The position numbers were made by a program, and so were the translations under genes. A DNA stretch of 64,000 nucleotides from DTYU01 sp040757355 (GTDB lineage Bacteria > Bacillota > Desulfotomaculia > Desulfotomaculales > Ammonificaceae): contig JBFLWY010000011.1 in the NCBI GenBank assembly GCA_040757355.1, positions 1 to 64,000 on the forward strand, given 5' to 3'. The notes under the pieces are model-generated. The model worked only from the letters and a program-made list of their open reading frames with translations, made no database searches and was not told the DNA's origin. The stretch's first letter is position 1. Every line of letters begins with the position of its first letter. Below, piece after piece: positions 17,790 through 27,414 of this stretch.

Positions 17790-18752
17790 TTGCACATCAA
17801 GGATATTTTTGCATCAAGAAGGCCGGTTATTTCTTTTGAGATTTTCCCCCCGAAGGGCGAGGACAGGGCTGACCTTGTTTCCCGACTGATGGCAGAACTC
17901 AAGGTTTTTGCCCCGTCGTTCATCAGCGTAACCTACGGTGCGGGCGGCACCACCAGGGATACTTCCATCGAAGTGGCTTCTATCATCAGCGGCTTCGGGT
18001 TCGAGGTGTTGTCCCACCTGACCTGTGTGGGTCATTCTGCCGGCGAAATTGACGCCATTCTAGACCGCCTCCGTGCTGCGGGAATTGAAAACATTCTCGC
18101 CCTGCGCGGCGACCCGCCGAAAGGGGTCGAATACTACGATTATTCCAGGGGCGATTTCAGGTACGCCATAGACCTCATCAGGCATATTCGTAACAAAGGC
18201 TTTTTCGGTATCGGGGCTGCCGCTTACCCTGAAGGACACATGGCTGCCCCGCGTATCAGTACGGACTGGGTGCATCTGAAGGAAAAGGTGGACGCCGGAG
18301 CAGAATTCCTGGTTACCCAGCTCTTCTTCGATAACCGGGTTTTTTACCACTTCATGGAAAGCGTTCGTGGCATGGGAATTACCTGTCCTATAGCCGCCGG
18401 TATCATGCCTGTATTAAACGCCGATACCATCAAGCGTATAGTCGGTCTGTGCGGCGCTTCGATTCCCGCTACACTTGCCATCATGCTCGATAAGTACGCC
18501 CACGACCCGGAAGGGTTGGCAGAGGCGGGAATCGAGTACGCTACGGCGCAGGTCGAGGACCTCATCGAGAACGACGTTGACGGGGTTCATTTTTATACGC
18601 TCAACAGGTCGGAATGGGTGGCCAGGGTCTTGCGGGACGTGGGTATCGGCTTGCCTGGGGGCATACCGGAAACCTGGGAGATGTGGCCGCCTGAACCCGG
18701 CAAGTGGTTGCCGCACGCAGTAAGGGAGCAGTTCGACGGGGACGCGTTGTAG
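17790..18752 (+). CDS. metF: Methylenetetrahydrofolate reductase (second, stand-alone MetF)
   Basis: 320 residues of the MTHFR family with EIFPPKG, SVTYGAGGTTRDTS and LALRGDPPKG motifs, closer to the classical single-subunit MetF pattern than the copy at 10607. It reduces methylene-THF for methionine synthesis or, in reverse, for methyl oxidation. TTG start with a strong AGGAGGAAAAG site. It stands alone between two long intergenic regions and is not paired with metV. Having two divergent metF types within 8 kb suggests separate biosynthetic and catabolic enzymes. Confidence 0.9.
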   Translation: MHIKDIFASRRPVISFEIFPPKGEDRADLVSRLMAELKVFAPSFISVTYGAGGTTRDTSIEVASIISGFGFEVLSHLTCVGHSAGEIDAILDRLRAAGIENILALRGDPPKGVEYYDYSRGDFRYAIDLIRHIRNKGFFGIGAAAYPEGHMAAPRISTDWVHLKEKVDAGAEFLVTQLFFDNRVFYHFMESVRGMGITCPIAAGIMPVLNADTIKRIVGLCGASIPATLAIMLDKYAHDPEGLAEAGIEYATAQVEDLIENDVDGVHFYTLNRSEWVARVLRDVGIGLPGGIPETWEMWPPEPGKWLPHAVREQFDGDAL

Positions 18753-18965
18753 TCCCGGTAAAAGCAGCATAGTTCCGGGAGCCTTTGCACACGGGGTTGA
18801 GTACGGGGTAAGTTGTGGGTGGCAGGATGAATAGTTATCTTCGGGTTTGGATGTGCGCGGGAGTTAAGATGCTGATACGTTAACAAACCTGGACCCCGGT
18901 CAAGTGTTGACTTGGAGGAGCCATAGAGGCCCCTATTTTGTAATAATTACCCATGCAATACCGGC

Positions 18966-18995
18966 TTGACACGCCTCTCTGAAAACTTATACAAT
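18966..18995 (+). promoter_or_regulatory. Sigma-A promoter of rny
   Basis: TTGACA and TACAAT are separated by 18 nt, giving a start near 19003 and a leader of about 170 nt before rny. Confidence 0.7.
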
Positions 18996-19019
18996 ACAAT
19001 AAACCTGGGAGAAAATAGA

Positions 19020-19150
19020 ACGAACCGCCGAAAGGCAATTTGAGATAAATGGTTTGTTCCGTAAATCGCATAGTGACGGCGTTTCCTACGCATGGCCTTA
19101 TAGAGCGGTGCGAGTCTTTTTCTGCCGAGGTTACTCGGTTTTTTTATGTA
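19020..19150 (+). promoter_or_regulatory. rny leader with intrinsic terminator (possible attenuator)
   Basis: The leader has CGCC/GGCG and CGCAT/TGCG stems followed by CCGAG-GTTA-CTCGG (19125-19138) and seven or more T residues, 25 nt before the rny start. A terminator placed inside a 5' leader usually signals attenuation or a riboswitch. No known riboswitch consensus was recognised. Confidence 0.5.
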
Positions 19151-19171
19151 TAGAGAATGGGGGTGTAGTAT

Positions 19172-20710
19172 TTGCCGGAAACGGCATGGATCATCGCGAT
19201 CGTCGCGGTTGTAGTGGCTTTTGCCGGTGGCTATATCGCCCGGCGCTACATTGCCGAATCCAAGGTGGCAGCCGCGGAGGAGCAAGCCCAGAGGATTATC
19301 GAAGAGGCAGCCAAAGAAGCGGAAGGCAAGAGGCGCGAGGCGGTACTGGAAGCCAAGGAAGAAGTGCTCAGACTGAAGAACGAGGCTGAGCGTGAAAACC
19401 GGGAGCGGCGACAGGAGTTACAGCGGCTGGAAAAACGTTTGGTTCAAAAGACGGAGGCGATGGAGGCAAAGCTCGAAGCGATTCAGAAGCGGGAGGAAGG
19501 ACTTACCCAAAAGGAAGCGGAGTTGGGGAATATCAAGGCCGAACTGGAAAAGATTCAAACGGCGCGGATGGCAGAGTTGGAAAAAGTCTCGGGACTTAGT
19601 CAGGAGGAGGCAAAGCAGATCCTCCTAACGGAAGTCGAAAAGGATATTCAGCAAGAAGCAGCAATGATTATTCGTGACATGGAGGCCCGGGCCAAGGAAG
19701 AAGGAGACCGGCGCGCGAAGGAAATCATCGCACTCGCCATTCAGCGGTCCGCGGTAGATCAGGTCGGCGAAACCACGGTTTCAGTTATCCCGCTGCCCAA
19801 TGATGAGATGAAAGGCCGGATTATCGGGAGGGAAGGCCGGAACATCCGGGCTTTCGAGAACCTGACGGGAGTGGACCTTATCATTGATGATACGCCGGAA
19901 GCCGTTATCCTTTCCAGTTTCGACCCCGTCCGGCGGGAGGTTGCCCGCTTGGCACTGGAACGGCTGGTTTCCGACGGCCGGATCCACCCCGCGCGGATTG
20001 AAGAGATGGTCGAAAAGGCCCAAAGAGATGTCGACCGCCAGATTTGGGAGGCGGGTGAACAGGCCGCCTTTGAAGCAGGTGTGCCCGGCCTCCACGAGGA
20101 ACTGATCAAGCTCCTTGGCAGGTTGCAGTTCCGGACGAGCTACGGGCAAAATGTCTTACGGCACTCACTTGAGGTAATGCATCTCGCAGGCTTTATGGCG
20201 GCAGAGCTCGGGGTCAACGTCACCCTTGCCAAACGCGCCGGTCTGCTGCACGATATCGGTAAGGCCATCGATAGGGAGATGGAAGGCCCGCACGTCGCAA
20301 TCGGGGTGGAACTGGCCCGGAAATACGGCGAAGACCCGGAAGTGCTGCACGCCATCGCAGCGCATCATGGCGATGAAGAGCCGCACACCATAGAAGCAAT
20401 GGTGGTTCAGGCGGCGGACGCTATTTCAGCGGCGCGGCCGGGTGCCCGCCGGGAGACATTGGAAGCGTACATAAAACGATTAACGAAGCTTGAAGAAATC
20501 GCCAACTCATTCCAGGGTGTGGAAAAGGCGTACGCGGTTCAGGCCGGGCGCGAGATCCGTGTCGCGGTCAAACCCGAACGGGTCGACGACTTGCTTACGG
20601 TTCGCCTTGCGCGGGATGTGGCCAAAAAAATCGAAAGCGAACTGGAATACCCGGGTCAGGTGAAAGTGGTTGTCATCCGCGAGACCAGAGCGGTGGAATA
20701 TGCCAAATAG
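19172..20710 (+). CDS. rny: Ribonuclease Y
   Basis: 512 residues, the usual length. An N-terminal membrane anchor (residues 4-25) is followed by a long charged coiled coil (about 30-190), a KH domain (GRIIGREGRNIRAFE at about 213) and an HD domain (LLHDIGKAID at about 358). It is the membrane-bound endoribonuclease that starts mRNA decay in Firmicutes. TTG start. The pairing with ymdB downstream is conserved across Firmicutes. An attenuator-like leader precedes it. Confidence 0.95.
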   Translation: MPETAWIIAIVAVVVAFAGGYIARRYIAESKVAAAEEQAQRIIEEAAKEAEGKRREAVLEAKEEVLRLKNEAERENRERRQELQRLEKRLVQKTEAMEAKLEAIQKREEGLTQKEAELGNIKAELEKIQTARMAELEKVSGLSQEEAKQILLTEVEKDIQQEAAMIIRDMEARAKEEGDRRAKEIIALAIQRSAVDQVGETTVSVIPLPNDEMKGRIIGREGRNIRAFENLTGVDLIIDDTPEAVILSSFDPVRREVARLALERLVSDGRIHPARIEEMVEKAQRDVDRQIWEAGEQAAFEAGVPGLHEELIKLLGRLQFRTSYGQNVLRHSLEVMHLAGFMAAELGVNVTLAKRAGLLHDIGKAIDREMEGPHVAIGVELARKYGEDPEVLHAIAAHHGDEEPHTIEAMVVQAADAISAARPGARRETLEAYIKRLTKLEEIANSFQGVEKAYAVQAGREIRVAVKPERVDDLLTVRLARDVAKKIESELEYPGQVKVVVIRETRAVEYAK

Positions 20711-20727
20711 GGTTGTGGGGCTTTGTA

Positions 20728-21504
20728 ATGCGCATTTTAATGATCGGTGACGTTGTCGGACGGCCTGGGCGCCGGGCGGTGAAGGATAACCTCGGGGATA
20801 TAAAGGATTCATTTCAGATAAATTTCGTAGTGGCTAACGCTGAGAACGCGGCGGGAGGAAACGGCGTCACCCGTGAAACCGCGGGTGAGCTGTTTGGCTA
20901 CGGGGTCGATGCCCTTACCGGTGGGAATCACGTATGGGACAAAAAGGAGAGTTTTGATTTTATCGCCGAGGAAACCCGGCTGCTCCGTCCGGCGAATTAT
21001 CCACCCGGAGTTCCAGGTATCGGCTACAACATCTTTTCAGTGGGCGATTATAAAGTCGGTGTGGTGAACCTCTGCGGGCGGGTGTTCATGCCCGAACTTG
21101 ACTGTCCTTTCCGCAAGGCGGATGAAGTATTGGCTGCCCTCAGACAGGTGACACCGATAATCATTATCGACTTCCACGCCGAGGCAACTTCCGAAAAAAT
21201 GGCCTTTGGGTGGTTCATGGACGGCAGGGCGACCGCGGTTTTCGGGACGCACACTCATGTGCAAACGGCCGACGAACGTATTCTGCCTGGAGGAACGGCC
21301 TACATCACGGATGTCGGGATGACCGGGCCCCGCGATGGGGTGATCGGGTTCAAAAGCGACCCTATCGTTGCTAAGTACCTCACCCAGCTTCCGAAGCGTT
21401 TTGAAGTGGCCAGCGGACCCTACCAGTTTGACGCCTGCATAGTAACCGTCGACCCGGCTACCGGAAGAGCCCTGGATATTCAGCGGATAAAAAACATTGA
21501 ATGA
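20728..21504 (+). CDS. ymdB: YmdB-family metallophosphoesterase
   Basis: About 258 residues. MIGDVVGRPGRRA at the N-terminus, NAENAAGG, GGNHVWD, DFHAEATSEK and GTHTHVQTADE are the metal-binding segments of the YmdB/TIGR00282 family. In Bacillus it is a cyclic-nucleotide phosphodiesterase that affects biofilm versus motility decisions. The ATG at 20728 is preferred because the family begins at MRILMIGD; an upstream in-frame TTG at 20713 is the alternative. It follows rny by 17 nt. Confidence 0.92.
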   Translation: MRILMIGDVVGRPGRRAVKDNLGDIKDSFQINFVVANAENAAGGNGVTRETAGELFGYGVDALTGGNHVWDKKESFDFIAEETRLLRPANYPPGVPGIGYNIFSVGDYKVGVVNLCGRVFMPELDCPFRKADEVLAALRQVTPIIIIDFHAEATSEKMAFGWFMDGRATAVFGTHTHVQTADERILPGGTAYITDVGMTGPRDGVIGFKSDPIVAKYLTQLPKRFEVASGPYQFDACIVTVDPATGRALDIQRIKNIE

Positions 21505-21576
21505 AAATTAACCTGCCGGAATTCATGGCGTTCTTGGCGTCTTGGCGGTAGCTCTATTTAAGAGGAGAATAAACTG

Positions 21577-22329
21577 ATGAAGTTCTTTCAGGCCGAGGCG
21601 GTGGTGCTGAAGTCGGGTGAGCTGAAAGAAGCGGACCGGGTGCTGACGCTTTACTCACTCGAGCTCGGTAAAATCCGGGCGGTAAGCTATGGCAGCGCGC
21701 GGCTCACTAGCAGGAAGCGCGGCGCTGTGCAGCCTTTCTGCAGGTCGCGTTTTTTTATGACCAGGGGGAAGGAATTGAACCGGGTAGACCAGGTTGAACT
21801 CCTGGAGCACTTTCCAGGAATAGAGGATGATGTGCAGCGGTTCGGTCTTGCCCATTATCTTGCCGAGTTGGTGGACGGTTTTACCGCGGATGAGGTGCCG
21901 AACAGGGCGCTTTATAAGTTGCTGGTTGAGGCGTTACGACTTGTTAGAAAAGGGGACCCGGAACTCCTTGCGCGGGCTTTCGAAATCCGCTTGCTGGCAT
22001 TAACCGGCTTCAAACAGGAATTAGAGTGCTGCGTTTCCTGCCGGGGCGCGCTCTTGCCTGAGAACGGACTATTATCCTTCAGCCCCGGAGCCGGAGGGGT
22101 GGTGTGTTCTGCATGCCGGCGGGAGCACACCGACGCCGTCGGGTTGCTGTTAGGGACGCTTTATACCCTCCGCCGTCTCGGCGAAGGGAATCTGGAGCGT
22201 GTTTTCACCGTAAAAACCGAGCCTGTTATCCGGGGAGAGCTGAATAGAATACTTCCTGACGCGGTTTCTTTTCACCTCGGTTACCGGCCGCGGGCTTTGT
22301 CCTTTCTTGACCGCCTTGTGCCGGAGTAG
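21577..22329 (+). CDS. recO: DNA repair protein RecO
   Basis: 250 residues. An N-terminal OB fold (AVVLKSGELKEADRVLTLYS) is followed by a helical part and a four-Cys zinc site (CCVSCRG ... CSACRRE) at about 150-180. It loads RecA with RecR in recombination repair. AGAGGAG ribosome-binding site with ATG. It lies upstream of glyQS as in Bacillus. Confidence 0.95.
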   Translation: MKFFQAEAVVLKSGELKEADRVLTLYSLELGKIRAVSYGSARLTSRKRGAVQPFCRSRFFMTRGKELNRVDQVELLEHFPGIEDDVQRFGLAHYLAELVDGFTADEVPNRALYKLLVEALRLVRKGDPELLARAFEIRLLALTGFKQELECCVSCRGALLPENGLLSFSPGAGGVVCSACRREHTDAVGLLLGTLYTLRRLGEGNLERVFTVKTEPVIRGELNRILPDAVSFHLGYRPRALSFLDRLVPE

Positions 22330-22441
22330 CTCACGAAACGGGCATTTTCCAGCGGAGTAGGTATTGATGTTGGTGACATTTTCTCGAGCGCTTACAGGGT
22401 GACAATATAAAACACCGATAACACAATAGCTTTAAAAATGC

Positions 22442-22470
22442 TTGACTTTTCACGGTTTCTCTGTTAATTT
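22442..22470 (+). promoter_or_regulatory. Candidate sigma-A promoter of glyQS
   Basis: TTGACT and TAATTT are separated by 17 nt. The leader of about 100 nt contains a GC-rich stem (CCCGCCGCT with AGCGGGG) near 22512-22545 followed by a T run, but no T-box sequence. Confidence 0.45.
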
Positions 22471-22576
22471 TTTTGCGAGATGCAAGCTGTTACTAGCCGT
22501 ATTGAGATTAAATGCCCGCCGCTGTTAGGACCCGGAAGAGCGGGGGGCTTTTGTCTTTAGAGGAGGGGCATGCCGC

Positions 22577-23449
22577 GTGAATTTTCAGGAACTGATCTTT
22601 GCCCTTGACCGTTTTTGGGCGGACCAGGGGTGTATAATCCAGCAGCCTTATGATATTGAAAAGGGGGCGGGCACGATGAATCCCGCCACCTTTTTCAGGG
22701 TGCTGGGGCCGGAGCCGTGGCGGGTTGGTTACGTCGAGCCTTCACGCCGGCCTACCGACGGCCGCTACGGCGAAAACCCGAACCGCCTGCAGCACTACTA
22801 CCAGTACCAGGTCATCCTGAAACCTTCACCCGACGACGTTATCGATGTCTACTTAGACAGCCTTCGGTTTTTAGGTATCGACCCGCTGCAGCACGACATA
22901 CGCTTTGTTGAGGATAACTGGGAGTCGCCGACCCTCGGTGCCTGGGGACTGGGCTGGGAGGTCTGGCTGGACGGGATGGAGATCACGCAGTTCACATATT
23001 TTCAACAGTGCGGCGGTTACGACCTGCGGCCTGTTTCTGCGGAGATCACCTACGGTCTCGAGCGAATTGCGACCTTCCTCCAAGGGGTGGAGAGCGTCTT
23101 CGAGATCGAATGGGCTGACCGGATCAGCTACGGCGAGATCCACCATCGGGGTGAACTGGAGCATTCCAGCTACAACTTTGATGTTGCGGATACCGCTCTT
23201 CTTTTCACCCTTTTCGACGGTTATGAAAAAGAGGCCGAGCGCGTCCTCAAGAGGGAACTCGTGCTGCCGGCCTATGACTACGTGCTCAAGTGTTCGCATA
23301 CCTTCAACCTCCTGGACGCGCGGGGCGCGATCAGCGTAACCGAGCGTACGGGTTTTATCGCGCGGATCCGGGCGCTGGCCCGGGCCTGCGCGCGGCGGTA
23401 CCTCGCCCAGCGAGAAGCATTGGGCTATCCGCTGATGAAGAGGGGGTAA
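22577..23449 (+). CDS. glyQ: Glycyl-tRNA synthetase alpha subunit
   Basis: 290 residues, the usual length for the alpha chain of the bacterial alpha2-beta2 enzyme. Near the N-terminus it has CIIQQPYDIEKGAGTMNP, followed by WRVGYVEPSRRPTDGRYGENPN. It activates glycine and charges tRNA-Gly. GTG start. glyS begins 7 nt downstream. Confidence 0.96.
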   Translation: MNFQELIFALDRFWADQGCIIQQPYDIEKGAGTMNPATFFRVLGPEPWRVGYVEPSRRPTDGRYGENPNRLQHYYQYQVILKPSPDDVIDVYLDSLRFLGIDPLQHDIRFVEDNWESPTLGAWGLGWEVWLDGMEITQFTYFQQCGGYDLRPVSAEITYGLERIATFLQGVESVFEIEWADRISYGEIHHRGELEHSSYNFDVADTALLFTLFDGYEKEAERVLKRELVLPAYDYVLKCSHTFNLLDARGAISVTERTGFIARIRALARACARRYLAQREALGYPLMKRG

Positions 23450-23455
23450 CTCGGG

Positions 23456-25528
23456 ATGCAGGACTTTTTATTGGAAATCGGCACTGAGGAGATTCCGGCC
23501 CGTTTCATGCCCGGTGCGCTTGCTGAGCTGGCGGAGAAGGCGGCGGCGCTTCTGAAGGAAGCACGGTTAGGGCACGGTGCCGTTAAGACCTTTGGTACCC
23601 CGCGGCGCCTCGTGCTTTTCGTGGAAGAGGTCGCGGAGGGGCAGGAACCGCGGGTAGAAGCGGTAAAAGGACCCCCGCGCCGGAGCGCTTTTGACGAATC
23701 GGGCCGGCCTACTAAAGCGGCGACCGGGTTTGCCAGGAGCCAGGGAGTCGAGGTGCCGGACCTGGTTGTGCGGAAGGTAGGGGAAACGGAATACGTCTTT
23801 GCGGTTGTAGAGGACCCCGGCCGCCCGGCGGTCGAAGTATTGGCAGACCTCTGCCCCCGGTTGATAACGGGTATTACTTTTCCCAAACCGATGCGGTGGG
23901 GTGACAGCGAGATCCGCTTTGTCAGGCCGATCCGCTGGCTGGTCGCTCTTTACGGCGACCAGGTAGTAGAGTTTGCACTCGACGGTCTGCGGTCCGGGCG
24001 TCAGTCCACCGGCCACCGGTTTCTCTCACCGGGGGCGGTACCGGTCAAAAACCCGGCCGATTACTTTTCCCTGATGGCAGAGCGGTTTGTCATGGTTGAC
24101 CTGGCCGAGAGACGGCGGGTGATTCAGGAAGGAATAGAAGCCCTGGCGGCTGCGGAAGGCGGTTTTGTGCCGCGGGATGAAGATCTCCTGGAGGAGGTGG
24201 TCAACCTGGTGGAATACCCAACCGCCTTTTGCGGTCATTTTCCGGGAAAATACCTCGCCCTGCCCCGGCCGGTATTAATTACCGTAATGCGCGAGCACCA
24301 GCGGTACTTCCCTGTTTGCAGGGAAAACGGGAATCTGCTCCCGCGCTTCCTTACGGTGCACAACAGTGCTCCTGAGCACACGGCGACCATCCGCCGGGGA
24401 AATGAACAGGTTATCCGCGCCCGGCTCGCGGATGCCGCGTTTTTCTACCGGGAAGATACCGCCAGGCCCTTGGCTGAACGGGTCGAAGGCCTGAAAAAGG
24501 TGGTCTACCAGGAGGCTTTGGGAACGCTTTATGACAAAACAGAACGTCTCGGCGCTCTTACCGCATATCTGTGCAGGACGCTTGGTATCAGCCGAGACGA
24601 CGAAGCCGTTGTTTCCCGGGCGGCATACCTGTCGAAGGCCGACCTGCTCACCAGTATGGTATACGAGTTTCCAGAACTTCAAGGGGTCATGGGAAAGGAG
24701 TACGCCTTAAAAGACGGGGAGCCGGATGCGGTCGCGGAGGCCCTTCATGAACAGTACCTGCCCCGGTTCGCCGGCGATACCCTCCCGGCGACAGTACCCG
24801 GGCGCATCCTGAGCATCGCCGACAAGATCGATAATCTGGTGGGCTGTTTCGGCACCGGGCTCATCCCAACGGGCTCCCAGGACCCATACGCACTGCGGCG
24901 GCAGGCTCTCGGCATCTGTTCAATTATTTTGGAGGGCGGGCTGCACTTCTCTCTAAACGAGTTGATCCTGAACGCTTACCGGGAGTACCGCGACCGGTTG
25001 AAACGAGATGCGGGGGCGGTCTTGGATGAACTTGTTGAGTTTTGTAAACAGCGGCTGCGGGGCATATTTGAAGAGCGTGGAATCTCCACGGAGGTAACAG
25101 AAGCGGTTCTCGCGGCGGGAATAGACGATGTGGACGCCGCGTGGCGGCGGGCTGAGGCCTTACAGGCCTTTCGCGGGGAGCCTCTCTTTGCAGACCTGTA
25201 CACTGCCTACACGCGGGCCGCGAACCTTTCACGGACTGCGCCGGAAAGAGAGCCGGACCCCGCCGACTTCGTGGACCCGGCAGAGGGGCGTTTGTACGGA
25301 ACGGTGCTCGATTTACGGGAGACGGTCGCGCCGGACGTAAAGAGGTACGCTTACAGGAGCGTTTTGCAAAAGCTATGCGCCCTGCGCGAACCGGTGGACA
25401 CGTTTTTCGATGCGGTACTCGTAATGGACGACAACCGTACCCTCCGGGAAAACAGGCTTGCCTTGTTACGGTCGGTGGTGCAACTGGTCCGTCTGGTGGC
25501 CGACCTGTCAAAGATTCCGGTTGCGTGA
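23456..25528 (+). CDS. glyS: Glycyl-tRNA synthetase beta subunit
   Basis: 690 residues with the typical beta-chain start (FLLEIGTEEIPARFMPGAL), GNKxDNLVG-like ADKIDNLVGCF with TGSQDPYALRRQALG at about 480, and the C-terminal tRNA-binding region. It completes the tetrameric enzyme. A GC-rich hairpin (GGGGCGG...CCGCCCC, about 25560-25580) follows and could end the transcript. Confidence 0.96.
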   Translation: MQDFLLEIGTEEIPARFMPGALAELAEKAAALLKEARLGHGAVKTFGTPRRLVLFVEEVAEGQEPRVEAVKGPPRRSAFDESGRPTKAATGFARSQGVEVPDLVVRKVGETEYVFAVVEDPGRPAVEVLADLCPRLITGITFPKPMRWGDSEIRFVRPIRWLVALYGDQVVEFALDGLRSGRQSTGHRFLSPGAVPVKNPADYFSLMAERFVMVDLAERRRVIQEGIEALAAAEGGFVPRDEDLLEEVVNLVEYPTAFCGHFPGKYLALPRPVLITVMREHQRYFPVCRENGNLLPRFLTVHNSAPEHTATIRRGNEQVIRARLADAAFFYREDTARPLAERVEGLKKVVYQEALGTLYDKTERLGALTAYLCRTLGISRDDEAVVSRAAYLSKADLLTSMVYEFPELQGVMGKEYALKDGEPDAVAEALHEQYLPRFAGDTLPATVPGRILSIADKIDNLVGCFGTGLIPTGSQDPYALRRQALGICSIILEGGLHFSLNELILNAYREYRDRLKRDAGAVLDELVEFCKQRLRGIFEERGISTEVTEAVLAAGIDDVDAAWRRAEALQAFRGEPLFADLYTAYTRAANLSRTAPEREPDPADFVDPAEGRLYGTVLDLRETVAPDVKRYAYRSVLQKLCALREPVDTFFDAVLVMDDNRTLRENRLALLRSVVQLVRLVADLSKIPVA

Positions 25529-25558
25529 CGGGGTTTTTTATTACCTTTTCCGTAAAAC

Positions 25559-25582
25559 TGCGGGGCGGAGTTCCGCCCCGTT
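25559..25582 (+). terminator. GC-rich hairpin downstream of glyS
   Basis: CGGGGCGGA and CCGCCCCG form a perfect stem with a short loop, followed by TTT. The T tract is short, so this is a weak terminator or processing hairpin. The rest of 25529-25873 is AT-rich and presumably holds the ccpN promoter. Confidence 0.5.
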
Positions 25583-25879
25583 TCAAACCGCACAATTGAA
25601 ATTCGGTCATTTGTGCTGATGTAATAGGCATGACCGCCATCACTTCCACTTACATCCTTGAGAAAAGCTGTTCAGAATTCTTTTAAACAGCCGATTAAGC
25701 CTTGTGCAAAAAACTTTTTCTTGGTGCAGGAAAATACAGTGTAACATAGTAGAATAATTTAGTAATACTTTTAGGGCCCAAAGGGACAATTAGTATGGCA
25801 TACTTGGGCGCAGGTGCGCGTATATTTTGAGAATGGTTTGGTATTTGTGTTCCAGGTTGTCGGCGGAGAGGGTGTGAGG

Positions 25880-26518
25880 GTGTTGGAGCTGACCCGGCGG
25901 CAAGAAACCATTTTGGGGATTGTTAAAAGCGAAGGACCAATTACCAGCGAGCAGCTTGCAGAGCGTCTTAAGTTAACGAGGGCTACTCTCCGCCCGGACC
26001 TGGCTATTCTGACTATGGCCGGTCTTTTGGAAGCAAGACCGCGCGTCGGGTATTATTACAGCGGGAAATCGCCTAACGAAGTCGTGGCTGCGCGGGTTCG
26101 CCGCTACAAGGTAGGCGAACTGCAATCACGGCCGATAGTTGTTAACGACCAGGTTTCAGTCCACGATGCGACCGTCACCATGTTTCTCGAGGACGTAGGA
26201 ACGCTGTTCGTGGTTCGGGAGGGAGGACTCCTTGAGGGTGTTATCTCCCGGAAGGACCTGTTGAAAATGGGCCTCGGCGGCCAGGACATGCGCGACCTCC
26301 CGGTTAGCGTGATCATGACCCGGTTACCTAAAATCATTACTACTTCACCGGAGGAGCCTGCCTGGGAAGCCGCCCGTAAGCTTGTCGACCATGAAGTGGA
26401 TGCCCTGCCGGTGGTGGAGTCTGTTGCGGGGGGGCAAAAGAACGACCTGCTTGTTGTCGGGCGCTTTAGTAAGACGACGGTGACCCGGCTTTTCGTAGAA
26501 ATCTGTGAAAGGCGGTAG
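25880..26518 (+). CDS. ccpN: CcpN-family repressor with HTH and CBS domains
   Basis: About 212 residues. The N-terminal winged helix (LTRRQETILGIVKSEG...EQLAERLKLTRATLRPDL) is followed by a CBS pair (about 85-205). CcpN represses gluconeogenic genes under glycolytic conditions in Bacillus, where it also precedes the yqfL/ppsR gene. The GTG at 25880 is preferred for its spacing from GGAGAGGG; GTG at 25874 and an upstream ATG-free extension are less likely. It overlaps functionally with the ppsR-ppsA pair immediately downstream. Confidence 0.9.
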   Translation: MLELTRRQETILGIVKSEGPITSEQLAERLKLTRATLRPDLAILTMAGLLEARPRVGYYYSGKSPNEVVAARVRRYKVGELQSRPIVVNDQVSVHDATVTMFLEDVGTLFVVREGGLLEGVISRKDLLKMGLGGQDMRDLPVSVIMTRLPKIITTSPEEPAWEAARKLVDHEVDALPVVESVAGGQKNDLLVVGRFSKTTVTRLFVEICERR

Positions 26519-26524
26519 GAGACT

Positions 26525-27358
26525 TTGGCGGTTTTGCAAAATAGGGTACAACCGGTGATTTACATAGTGTCCGATTCGATCGGCGAAACGGCGGAGCTTG
26601 TAGGAAAGGCGGCGGCCAGCCAGTTCGACTCGGGCGGCGCGGAAATCCGGAGGGTTCCCTATGTAAGTCACCCTGAAGAGATCCCGGAGATTGTGGCGCA
26701 GGCGGCCCAGGAGTCAGGGGTTATAATTTTTACCCTTGTAATGCCTAACCTTAGGAAAAGTCTCTTATCCGAAGCGGCAAAGTACGGCCTGCCGGCGGTG
26801 GACATTTTGGGTCCGGTGCTGAACGCGTTGCGGTGGGTGACCGGACGTGAACCCCGGTTTGAGCCCGGATTGATGCGGAAGGTTGACGAGGAATACTTTC
26901 GCCGGGTGGAGGCCATTGAATTTGCCGTTAAGTACGACGACGGGAAGGACCCGCGGGGAATCACCGAGGCGGACGTCGTTATCTTAGGTGTTTCCCGTAC
27001 GGGCAAAACGCCGCTCTGTATGTACCTGGCACACAAGCGGATCAAGGCGGCAAACATACCACTCGTTCCGGAGGTGCCGGTGCCGCCGGAGCTTTTTACC
27101 CTTTCGTCTAACAGGGTGGTAGGGTTGACGATCCAGCCCGATTACCTGGTGTGGATCCGGCGGGAGAGATTAAGAACCCTCGGGTTGCCCGCCGAAGCGG
27201 AATACGCACACGAGGAACGCGTTCAGAAGGAATTAGCCTATGCAGAGGAGGTGATGCACCGGATCGGTTGTACGGTCATCGACGTCACCGGTAAAGCGGT
27301 GGAAGAAACAGCGAGCAGGGTATTAGAAATTTACTACCGGGGCCAGCGCCGCCGCTGA
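26525..27358 (+). CDS. ppsR: PEP synthase regulatory protein (bifunctional kinase/phosphorylase)
   Basis: 277 residues of the DUF299 family. IVSDSIGETAE at the N-terminus and the P-loop GVSRTGKTPL at about 157. It switches PEP synthase or PPDK by ADP-dependent phosphorylation of a Thr next to the catalytic His, and reverses it by phosphorolysis. The next gene carries the PEP-synthase-type target TCHAAI, so ppsR rather than the PPDK regulator name is used. TTG start 7 nt after ccpN. Confidence 0.9.
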   Translation: MAVLQNRVQPVIYIVSDSIGETAELVGKAAASQFDSGGAEIRRVPYVSHPEEIPEIVAQAAQESGVIIFTLVMPNLRKSLLSEAAKYGLPAVDILGPVLNALRWVTGREPRFEPGLMRKVDEEYFRRVEAIEFAVKYDDGKDPRGITEADVVILGVSRTGKTPLCMYLAHKRIKAANIPLVPEVPVPPELFTLSSNRVVGLTIQPDYLVWIRRERLRTLGLPAEAEYAHEERVQKELAYAEEVMHRIGCTVIDVTGKAVEETASRVLEIYYRGQRRR

Positions 27359-27414
27359 TCATTCATCTGAAGGAGGAACCGTCTTTTGCATGGGTTCCGT
27401 TGAAATAAGAATAA

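Noticed and set aside
22470..22576. Glycine T-box or glycine riboswitch before glyQ
   Set aside because: No T-box core sequence or riboswitch core was found in the short leader; only a GC-rich stem is visible.
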